NCBI GenBank assembly: GCA_030770425.1
Contig: JASJFT010000172.1
Span: forward strand, 35,112 to 99,111
Direction: 5' to 3'
DNA length: 64,000 nt
Source of the DNA: Darksidea phi
Lineage: Eukaryota; Ascomycota; Dothideomycetes; Pleosporales; Lentitheciaceae
The position numbers were made by a program, and so were the translations under genes. The notes beneath the pieces are model-generated. The model saw only the letters and a list, made by a program, of their open reading frames with translations, had not been told where the DNA came from and did no database searches. Positions 20,190 to 30,197 of the stretch are shown piece after piece; positions within the stretch are counted from its first letter, which is position 1; each line of letters opens with the position of its first letter.

Positions 20190-22754
20190 GAGCACGCTTA
20201 GTTTAGTGTTCTCAACGCGCGCAATAAGTAGTTTATGCACGTTTATACACTGTAATTAATCCTACGTAAGTCACGTCGTTAGCCACTATACCTACCGCCG
20301 ATAGATTGAACCTACTATATACAATCTTTAGCGGATCCTAATAACTCGGTAGCTTGCTCAAGCCGAAGCTGTACCTTATTTTATTTTCCTTCCATAGGCT
20401 GAAGCTTTATCCACGAGCCTCGCTTGATCTGCCTTTCAGTCCTGAGTTCTTTGAAGAGCGCTAGAATAAAATGTCGTCAGGGTTGTATGTAGCTATAGAT
20501 CTAGCTATATCGCAATGCTGACCAAAAAATTGCGCCAGGTTAGTGGTCTTATTGATGAATTTTGAACTTAACGCGCTTCCGCGGTCGATCAGTACTTCTA
20601 AGATACCACCGCTCATCCGTCATATCGCGAGCTTAAGGAAGATTACTCTCTTATGGCACACCATACTCCTCTATTACACTTCCAAGGTAGTAACTTTTAT
20701 AGGCATGGCACGAAACGTATATCCGCCAAGGAGGTCAGTGCAGTCATATTTCAGAAGTCTACGTACCCTGCGCTAGCAGAATCTTCACAGGAATCTATAC
20801 CTCCAGTAAAATTATCTACTAAATTAAATAAAATTTTGGGTGCCTTAGGTAGTATTTTGTATTAAAGCTATTACGCTACGTAGTATATAGAGGAGCTATC
20901 TAGCTCTTAATATTTTTTCCATACCTTATACGAGACTATATACAGACATATCCTCCGGTACTGTACATGCCACAAACTATAAGATAAATAAGGACATGGG
21001 AGTACTGTTATGTAATGCTTGAACAAACAGGCTTGTCGACTGTTTGAATATTAACCTAATTCGAGGTAACGAAATTCCTACTTGTGCAGCTCTAGGCGGC
21101 CAACTTGGCATGCGTATACAATCATACGCGAGTCCGAGGTATTTGGTCTAGGTATATACACCGTACTGTATAGAACTAGATCCGTTTGATAGAAGTGGGT
21201 TTCCCTATTCTGTAGGGTAGGAGCTGCTATGTTTGAAGAATAGGCTAACTATAGTTAGGAGGATGAATTTGATTTGGATTTGCATAGTAGGAGTCTCTTT
21301 AGAAGGTCCGTACGAAATACAGTAGGAGTTTGTATACAGTAGAGGTACTATACCTATACCTTATATACGATAATAGAGCTGTAGAGCTGTATACAGTACT
21401 ATCGATCATAAGCGACGAGGTGATGTTTCGAATATTAAGGCGCTAGACGAGAAATAATATATAATGCCGAACCACAGAGCCTGGTTGGGAGACCAACAGC
21501 GGTAGCGAGGAGTTAGCGCACTAATATTACCACCCACAGTATAAAAATTACCCGCGATAATACCAGTATCCCACTTACTACATCCATCTCTTATCCTTAG
21601 CCAGCTTCCTCACATTAACACCCACCAACTATATATCTTCACCAACGATCGTTCGCCTAGTCCTTTAGTAGGACCTTTAGTAGGAGGAACTAGAGTATAA
21701 CAGCCTATTCGAGTACAGCGCTCTAAACCTTTCGAATATCGCGGCGGAGCGTCCCCGGCGCTACAGGCGGGAGGTACTACCGATAGGGCTCCTTAATTAT
21801 AATAATTATTAGTATAAACCCAACTATACGTTAGATATATTCGAGGGAACGAGCGGCGATAGGATTCTCGTATAGCTATTAGTAGTTACCTATAATATGT
21901 TCCTGTCCGAGGCCCTACATAACGAGGATAGGCGTTTTATCGAGAGGTAGCTATACCGTCTACGTAGGCTAGAGGACAAGCTTATACAGGGAAGACCGTT
22001 TAGGAGGGAGGAATCGGCCTTCTTAGTAGACTATTAAAGGAACTAATACCTAACGTGGAAGATGGAGCTGGTGTCCATAGTGGATACGATACGAACGATG
22101 GCGTAGGGGCGGACGCCGGGGATACCTGGCTAGGGAGGCTTGCTATCGTTGTTAGTAGGGGGTTCGGCGTTGTCGGCGCGTTTAACTGTCTGTATATATC
22201 ATTAGTGAATTAGGAGCTGTTATTGTCCTGTAGTTACTACCTATTGCGTGAGATGTCGAAACATTAAAACACAATAAGGTGATTAGAATCACGAAAAACA
22301 CAGCCAGCCCAGGAGCCAACGTGACGTCACGCCGGGTAGTGGCCCAAGCTCCTGGGGGAGGGGTAGGAGGATGAATAGCTCTTGAAAGAGTGGAGGATTC
22401 AATACCTTGAACAAGGAAGACTGGTCACAGTCCGATTCGAGTCGATTCGTTGATGAGCGGTGGAGAGAGTCCATGAACTATTCGCACGGGCAGGCCCATT
22501 TTATGGGCAGTACTCAGATAAAACTTAGTCCTATTATAACCCATACCTGAAGTATGGTTGTTGAGAAAGCCTTGTTGCTAAGTTTGGTGGTGAGCCAAAC
22601 TCATCTACGGATTAAAACGCTCTTGAGTCTTATATACACATTTAGAAAAAAGAACCCCTCTCTGCAGGAGCAGTTCATGGGTTATCTATGTTAAGACGAA
22701 GGAAAGAAGAGTATCACAATCTCTAATAATTTAGCACTCGATGGACTCGAACCT
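20190..22754. repeat. TpA-rich, ORF-free region, probable RIP-degraded repeat
   Basis: About 2.5 kb dominated by TA dinucleotides (strings such as TAGTATATAG, TATACAGTACTATC), with CpA and TpG scarce and CpG still present. Long open frames are missing across about 20,870-22,280. This is the pattern left by repeat-induced point mutation of a multicopy element. No transposase, RT or LTR motif survives that I can name. A dispersed repeat copy lies at 20741-20950. Confidence 0.6.
20741..20950 (+). repeat. Dispersed repeat, copy C1
   Basis: Shares blocks in the same order and orientation with 59918-60150: CAGTCATATTTCAGAAG, then GCTAGCAGA, then CTACTAAATTAAATAA versus TTACTAAATTAAATAA, then TAGTATTTT-TATTAAAG, and finally TACTGTACA near the end. 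Confidence 0.7.
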
Positions 22755-22982
22755 CTAATCGAACGTTGGCGACTCCATATTGACCTCAATAGTGATGCCT
22801 TCCGTATCTTCCAATTTCGCTTCTTGACAAAGACGTTCAATAGATCTTTTCAACCAAGGAATTAGTAACCTTGTTCCCACAATTATACCAGCCCCAACAA
22901 GTTGTCGCAGATCATGCGTATCTGCGTCCGTAATTTCACATTCATCAGGTAAAGTAGAGTTGCGAGAATTTGCCGCTACGGC
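22755..22982 (-). pseudogene. In-frame coding continuation after the premature TGA
   Basis: Directly after the TGA at 22983-22985 the same frame stays open for 75 codons to a TAG at 22755-22757. It encodes a well-behaved sequence (DECEITDADTHDLRQLVGAG..., IPWLKRSIERLC, EDTEGITIEV). This looks like the original C-terminal tail. A CGA-to-TGA or TGG-to-TGA change would explain the stop; such changes are of the RIP type. Confidence 0.55.
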
Positions 22983-24895
22983 TCAGATTCTTTCGGAAAG
23001 TATCCCAAAGGCCAACTTCTCAGAACCGGTTGGCCCGTATCCACGAACCCGACGCATTCTCCCAAATTTGACCTTCGTCTCCTTCAACCCATCCGTAAAT
23101 CCTTCAGCACCTATACAGGCATTACCTACAAGTGCATCAAGCTCCGGGTTGCGGGTTGTGCACATAAATGGTAGGAAGCCTATATTCATACTAACGCCAT
23201 TCTGTAGGAAAGATACCAAACCTACAACGACAGCTAAGAGTGCTAATGCGAATGCTATTCCGTACGTAAGAAGGAGGGCGCGCTCATCGTATGCATATGC
23301 GCTTTGTGACGTGGCGGTGAAGACCGCCGTGTTGTTCATGCGGAGGAAGCTGAGGTTGGACAGGGAGAAGAGGCTGAGGGTGATATTTTTTGAAAGTTCT
23401 TCGAATCGATCTTGGAAATTTGATACGGGGAGCCAGTCGATGGGGCTATCCCAGGGCGTTTTGCGTACAAGATCCGTGCCGGCAAGGTTAAGCCCGTCAT
23501 GCGGTTCCCAGACGGCGGGAAACCCCTGAGGCAGGAACAGCCTCAAGTTCTTCGCGAAGATATTCATGAGGGATTGTTGAAGGGCGAAGGTGGCGTATTG
23601 GTAAGACAATGATATGTTGGCACCTTCGGTTGGACTGCTAGGGAGGAGAGTGAGCTTCCTATAAGCCTCGTATTAGTAGGAATACTAGACGCGAATGGTA
23701 TGGAGAGTATACTGTAAGTCGGCTTCAATAACCTTCTGCGTCCCGCCGCTAAAAGACTTCCGCACACGATACTCCGTGTCCCACCATTGGCACTGAAAGG
23801 ATACGTTGCGGTACGGACTGGTCAGATACCCTTGAGCTGCATCCGTCGAATTCATCTTGGTTGCATCGTAGTCGCGGAACATGACCCAGAACTTGCCATC
23901 ACTACTCATCGCATGAGGTCTGTCTTTGTCGAATTCAGTTCCGTTGCTGGCGGAATACATCACATCCCTAAATGAACTTGCCTCCTCCATTACGCACGTC
24001 CTATTTTCCCGGCTAGCTTCTGAAATCTGACACCAAGGTGATCCTGCGGCCTGCATATCTACCTCTTCACAGTAATATGCGGGGGCTCGGAAGGTCTGGT
24101 TAAAGGAGCAGTCTTCAGCGCCGCAGGGAGACTCAGCGTTCATGATTCGGCCTTGGTACACGGTTTGGTACACGACGGCGAGAGCAGCGTTCGAGGGACC
24201 GTCGTAGTAGCTAGTGGTCCGCTTTCCGACAATCAATCCGAGTCGGTAGAGGGCCAAGGTGCCGGTGCTACTGTTCCCGCTCTCAGCGTCGCTGTCCAGT
24301 GTCATGTTGAGATTGGGAATTGGGAGGAATTGTCGAGATGACATTTCTTGTTGAACTGTGGTCAGTGAACCCGGTGTGAAGATTGTTATTAAAGGCGATA
24401 GCCTGTTCGCCGCATTAGCTCATTCGTGCAGAATCAGTGCTCCGCAACATGAACTTACCATACGAGCACAGTCAGCGACAAGGCTAGCTTCGCCCGCGCA
24501 ATCAGTTCCATGTTTGTCAAAGCAAGCGGGTTCATTATAGCGCCGAACAGTAAATCCAATGCTCCAAGGGAAAGGTATTGGGTGCGTGCAGTATTCCATG
24601 ACCGTTGGGTGAAAGATATTGTTACAGAAGCGCTGAGCAGGATCTTGCTGATGACGGCGAATGCTGTTCCAGCACGAAGATACCACTGTAGGTATGTTAG
24701 TCGCAGCGATAGTGCTGGAAGACGAGGAATACTTACGTCTTGGTGAACAGGCTCCCGACCATCGAGATATTGGTATAATAAGTGATGTCCAAGCGCGCAC
24801 AGGAGCGCAAGCGCGAAAAAGACGAACATGAGCAGAGGATTTTTCCAGTGAATTCCACTTTCCATTTCCTCATTGTAACGCGGATCAGTACGCAT
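22983..24895 (-). CDS. Fungal multi-pass membrane protein (formylmethionine deformylase-like annotation family), interrupted by TGA
   Basis: Four exons: 24737-24895, 24459-24685, 23686-24402 and 22983-23637. Introns are 51, 56 and 48 bp with donors GTAAGT, GTAAGT and GTATTC; the last junction could shift by a few bases. The product up to the TGA is 585 residues. Membrane segments: residues about 15-35 (PLLMFVFFALALLCALGHHLLY), about 55-75 (LRAGTAFAVISKILLSASV), and about 115-130 around the splice (SLTVLVW/LSPLITIF). A large Asn-glycosylated, Cys-containing loop follows (NQTFRAPAYYCEE), then a late segment (LLLTYGIAFALALLAVVVGLVSFL). This matches a large Pezizomycotina family whose common database name refers to deformylase but which has no visible enzyme motif. 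Function unknown. Coding-like sequence continues in frame past the TGA (next entry). The start is the ATG at 24895. Confidence 0.75.
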
Positions 24896-25276
24896 CCCGA
24901 CGGCTTCCAAACTGTGCAGTTTACGCAAAGACGTTAAGAGGTCGCTTGGAGGAAGAGACTATCAACAGCGAAACTTGTAGCTAGCTACATAAGCAGTAAT
25001 AGGTAAGTAGGAAGGCTAGTACCAAAACTCGGCTATCGAAGCCACCCAATATTGAAGCGGCGCCACAGAGCAAAGGAAAAGGAAGTCCTTCGCAATTAGC
25101 GGCGAATTTGTTTTTAGCTCAGACGCCACCAATAACGCCTCACCACAGAGTGCAAGATAGCTCACAGAGCACTTGAAAACTTTGAGGTACACTATTAGCC
25201 TAACTAGCACTTCTACATTCTACAATCACAGATACTGCCTACGTTTTACTTCTAACTGTACATCATATCAAACACC

Positions 25277-26388
25277 ATGACTGAAACACTTGACCTCATT
25301 GACTATGACACCACCATTGCGCACACGGCACTAACCTCAATCTTCACCGCTCCACCGGACTGCTTCGATCGTCCTCTCACTCTGGCCACGACCGGGACGA
25401 GAAGTGCAACGTCCACGGACGACATGACAGACGTACTCGAATGGGACGCCTTCTACGATAAGTCCACGGTGCTCTCATGCTACCCTCCCATACCTGCACC
25501 TCTCTCGATCACGTCCAAGGGTGCAACCGTTACGAACTGGCTCACCGACTCTTTCAGCCCAGGGGCATGCCCACATGACTACTTCATGGCCAACTGGACT
25601 GAAAGCACGACGAGTACAGATGGTGCAGTGCGGACGTTTACGGAGGCTGTTTGTTGTCCCGCGTGAGTAAGCCTTCACACAACTTGCATTACCCCCATGT
25701 ATCGCACAGAAGTAGCTGGCTGCCGCTAATCGCTCATAGAGGGTTCACAGTAGATGATTATCACATTCGGTGCTATTCGTACTTCTCCAGCGCAACACCG
25801 GCCCTTCTTACCAGTACCTTCTCAAACGAGTACGACGGCTATACATACTCAATCACAGAAACCTCCAATCTCGCTACTGATATTCCGCATACACTAGAGC
25901 GCTCAGTACGTTGCCCCTAGTTACGCGGTTGAAGAGCTCCTACGCTGACGTGAATGTGCGCATAAAAGCTCTATGCCGTGACGTGGGAATCCAACGATCT
26001 AGCCTTGTTTGAACCCGTTTCGGCCCCTGTCCTCCAATTATCTAGCGCGCTTTCAATTTCTTCCTCCGCTTCTGCTTCATCCGCAGCCTCAGCGTCCTCG
26101 GTGTCTGCCAGTCTCGCAGGCGTAACATCCTCCTTTCTCTCGCCGTCGACCGAAAGCCGCCAAAAACTGAGCCCAGGTGCAAAGATAGGGATCGAAGTTG
26201 GTTCAATAGCAGGCTTTCTTTGCCTCCTCTTCCTCGTTGGTTTCCTGATCTTGCGCCGCAGATTGCTAATCAAGAAGGCACCCGCTTCCCACAGTGAACC
26301 GATTGGTCAAGCCGCGATGGTACCACAACTTATACAGCCTACCACGTATCTATCCAAAAGTCCACCAACAACTACATTCCCAAGGTAG
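25277..26388 (+). CDS. Single-pass cell-surface protein (Mid2/WSC-like plan)
   Basis: Three exons 25277-25662, 25740-25905 and 25969-26388, with 77 and 63 bp introns that keep frame; 323 residues. The first splice rebuilds the conserved motif CCPAGF. The extracellular part has the cysteine pattern of a common fungal surface family: PPDCF near 27, SCYPP near 72, SPGACPHDYF near 95, CCPAGF near 127, and RCYSYF near 140. A Ser/Ala stretch (SSALSISSSASASSAASASS) forms a rigid stalk, followed by one membrane segment (GIEVGSIAGFLCLLFLVGFLIL) and RRRLLIKK. No classical N-terminal signal peptide is visible, which is common in this group. A cell-wall sensor role is an inference from layout. It is divergent from the upstream membrane protein gene. 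Confidence 0.8.
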
Positions 26389-27358
26389 ACCTAACTTACA
26401 CCGCTTCGCTCGGGATCAGACCAATTCACCACCAATCTCGGTTCCTATGATCCTATGGGGAGCAGCATGCGCTATCCATTACCCAAACCGGAGAAATGAC
26501 GAAACTATCAAGAAAATCATGCGAATAACTATAAGGGAAGAAGGAGAGCAGAAAAGGTTACGACAACTCGGTATGACAGACCAGATTAAGTGAAGGCAGA
26601 CCGAGAAAATGTTGATTGCTCGCCCTAGTTAGAGGTATGTAGGGAATAGTACATTATTTAAAAGGGTATTGATGGCAAATGCCTTGCATAATGATCGTGA
26701 CCACGCCAGGGGAAACACCCGCCTCAGTATGCGCTATCTCATCTTTATCTCTATCCGCGTGCAACGCAGATGCTTGACCTTTGACGTATTTCGAGGAGTA
26801 CAGCAAGGCTTCCCAGTTTGGCGGCTTGGGTAGTTCAAGTAACAACCGGTCAAAGGCACACGAAATAATCTCTATGGCATATTGCACAATCAGCTCCAGG
26901 ATGAACCACTTATTCCTCCACCTGCTATTATTACGGATACCCATTCAGGCCTCAGCTCAAGCACTTTCCAATTACGTGAATGCATTAATACTATTCCAAT
27001 ATCGCCGATCATGCGCATCATCATACCCGAATTTTGAGAGGGATAGGTTCAGCACAGGACTTTAATCCACAGTCATGTGTCCCGATTTGAGACGACTTGA
27101 GAGTACTGTAGTTGCCTGGATACAGGTCATATGTAGCGTTGAGCGTATTATCACATCCAAATCCTATCGTCACTCGGCTGTTCCTATCATTATCGAAACC
27201 GGAAACTCTGCTAATTAGCGTAAGCGACTCTTCTGACGCACCAGCGACCGAATATATAGCTTAATCCACTAGCGTCATCAATGCCTCACTCGAGCATCCA
27301 CTCAACATCACTACGACCGGTCACCTCTACCACCAGCGCTCATTCCGTGTAGTAAATC
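26389..27358. other. Intergenic, no gene seen
   Basis: About 970 bases; short frames only. TATATA at 27253-27258 lies about 100 bases before the next ATG and could be its TATA element. Confidence 0.55.
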
Positions 27359-28736
27359 ATGGGCGAGTCCTACAAAGAAATTTCCAGCCTACAGCCTGCC
27401 GACACTGCAGCGCACGAATTTGTCGCCTGCCTCAAATTGGAACAGTTCTGTGAAATCGCTAGTGCATGTAGAAGCGGATTGCCATGCCATCCTGGAAAGC
27501 ACACTATCGGAGATAAGTACGTCTCAGCTCTTGTTATATGCATTAACGGCTTCTATAGAGCTCGCTAATTTTTAAACGCAGGATTCAACGTTTTACAAAA
27601 ACTAGTATTCTCCGATAGTGTCACTTGGCTCGCCCGAATACCACTTCCGAACCAATGTTTTCAGCCCGATGAATGCGCCCTATCCTACGCTGCCGTTCTT
27701 AAATCCATCAAGAAGCGGTCCAAAATTCCTGTTCCTGAAGTTTACCACCACGCCTCCAAATCGGACCCCAAGAATACAACCGGTATGACGTATCTACTAA
27801 TGGAACGGCTCCGAGGACATGAGCTGCAAACTCTAGAACCAGACAGTGATAGAGACGATAACAGTTGGAGCCCGGAGAGCCTTCTCTCAGCCAAGAAAGT
27901 GCATGAACAACTTACGGATTTGATTATCGAGCTAGGTGAGCACTTACGTCTTATGTATCATGCTACCAGCTGATGCACTGTGATCGTTAGCATCGTTGGC
28001 ATTCGACAAGATCGGATCGTTACGAGAGGACTCCGAGGGCAACTTCTTTGTGAGTGAATATATCGCACCTAACAATACCGCTTTCCCGGAGGAACGGGCA
28101 ATAGCGTTCAAGAGCTTGGAATCAAAGTATCGCGGGCCATACTCGACTGTTTCCGAATTCTACCATGCAAGCTGTCTACTTGGGAAAGCACACGCTCAGA
28201 TCGATCCGGACGAGGAGTCTCCGGAGGAAGCGATCGAAGATTTCGAAACGCTTGATCAGATGATACCAAAAGTCCGACTCAACGAATACGAAAACGGACC
28301 CTTTGTGTTATTCCATGATGAATTGACAGTCCAAAACATCCTTGTAAGTTATTCTTTGATATCTTGACCAAGTGAGCTAGTAGCCCAGGCCGAGTCTGAG
28401 CTTCCATTGAACTACTGTGCTAGTTTTGTCCTAACATCTGCATGATAGGTTGATCATGATTTCAATATTACCGGAATCATTGATTTCCCCGGCACGATCG
28501 CTCCGGTACAATCTTTGTGCACCTACCCTTGGCTATTTCATGAAAACTACGCAGGTCCTGTCGCGGACAGAGGTCTCTACTACGGAGTGTTCACTACCCG
28601 GGAAGCCTCAAATCAATCTTCCATTCTCGCTTCGAAAGAGGTCCGGAAGAAACTACTTGACTCGGCAATCCATAGGCACACGTTTGAGCGTTCCCTCCAA
28701 GGCGTTTATACTGCCGTGACGCTTCCAGCCGTATAG
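27359..28736 (+). CDS. Aminoglycoside phosphotransferase (APH)-like kinase-fold protein, frame break at intron 1
   Basis: Kinase-like small-molecule phosphotransferase family, widespread in fungi with unknown substrates. Exons: 27359-27516, 27582-27935, 27991-28343 and 28449-28736. Introns 2 and 3 (55 and 105 bp) keep frame. Intron 1 looks canonical (GTACGT...CGCTAAT...CGCAG, 65 bp), yet exon 1 ends in phase 2 while exon 2 is open only when one base is carried over. The junction is therefore off by one and the gene may be inactive or contain a sequencing indel. Family features: N-terminal SGLPCHPGKH; TWLARIPLP; YLLMERLRG; the Brenner-type motif FHDELTVQNILVDHD; GIIDFPGT. At the catalytic position where H-x-D is usual, the third residue is Glu (H-D-E-L). 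About 384 residues if joined. Confidence 0.65.
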
Positions 28737-30197
28737 GAAGCCATCTATAAGAAGCCATACGTAGGAAGATCCAGCAGGAAAAGAGTCTTTAGAAGTAGCC
28801 GACGGATGCCAGCTACCTGATCGCATTAGCTAGAGGGGTCACCAACCATTATGACGACGCTGTCCTGAATCTCTATCAGCATTCAGTTAAGCACTCTAGG
28901 CGGGTATCGCCCATTTACTATTGAATCGAATTTTTAGTCTCGTGCCATATCCGTCAGCGCACCAGTTTGGTTTGCATTTACATAGTGGGAGTCTCCTTTC
29001 TAAGCGATGATAGGCGTTTAAGTTGGGCAATATGAAATTTTTGTCTGATTACAAAGGCTAGGATAGACTGAACGCTGAATTAGTGCTACCGTGCAGACTC
29101 AGCAGCCAGATGTGTTTCTCTGTCAGTATTATTCCTGCTTTCCTACAGTACACTAACGCGTTGGAAATTTAAAACATTGCACCAGAAACAAGGTAACATT
29201 CTTTTTCTGTCATGCTCTCTACACATGCTAGTATCTGCGAAACCGCTCTTACGACCAAGGTTAATATTGCGTAGCTACAGCAATCCCCTCTCCCCACCTT
29301 AGCTCTTTCCATCCAAAGACACTAGCGCGCGAGCCACTTTGAATCGGAAACTTTCGCTCGATACTGTCGATAAGCATTTTTGCCACGCCGGTATCTCTCC
29401 GCTGTCTGTGGGGTTACGATTGCAGTTATAACAAGCATGAAGCGGCTTGAGCAAAAAACCACCATTGCTAGTCAGGGTCAGGCATTTGATCTTGCATTAG
29501 ACGGCTTTCGCCCAAATGCCTTGTCCAGTAACTCCTAGATTCGGCAGCATTTTCCGTTAACCTGTGTTAAGATATAACGTTAATGGACTTTCTTACGTCT
29601 CTCTTAAACCAGCCATACGGCTATTGTTGAGTCGAAGGCTGACACTCTTGTACTCTCAAAGGATAGTGATTATGCGGATATCATTGTTAACGAGTTCCTT
29701 GATGCACAATTTACATGTTCTGTCGTCACGTTACTCATTTAATGATAGGTACAATAGCCGGAATAAAAGAGACCTGTGATAAAAACACTCAGTACCAAGC
29801 TCCCATAGGCATGCGGTCTATGGCGAGCAAGAAAGCAGCGGGGGTTGTGGTGAAAAAGCATTGGTTGGTGGATGATGTTCCGCGGTGGAGCTGGCGGTGG
29901 AAGCGCTGCCTGGGCAACGGCGGCGTTGTTTGGTTCGGCTTGCTTGGCGCGTCCAGCAATCGAGCTCCACTTTCCCTCGAGGAACTATGCGCTCAACGCC
30001 GCGCTATCTTTCACCCCACGGCATTGTTACGAGCTCTTCGTCTCTCTTTACTACCGTAATACCTACAGGCTTGTTTTTCGAGACCGCACCGCTGCCTTCG
30101 TCATTCCGCCGCCGCATTCCTTGCTCCCATTTGCGACCGAAAGACCACCGAACCGCATTGCCGAACAAATAGTGTGACTTTCCAATACTCTGAAGCA
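28737..30197. other. Intergenic, no gene seen
   Basis: 1.46 kb, AT-rich with no supported frame; the last part is probably the leader of the DUF3405 gene. Confidence 0.55.

Noticed and set aside
22735..22760. GGTTCGAGTCC on the minus strand, tRNA-like
   Set aside because: No A box upstream; it lies just after the stop of the open tail of the membrane protein gene.
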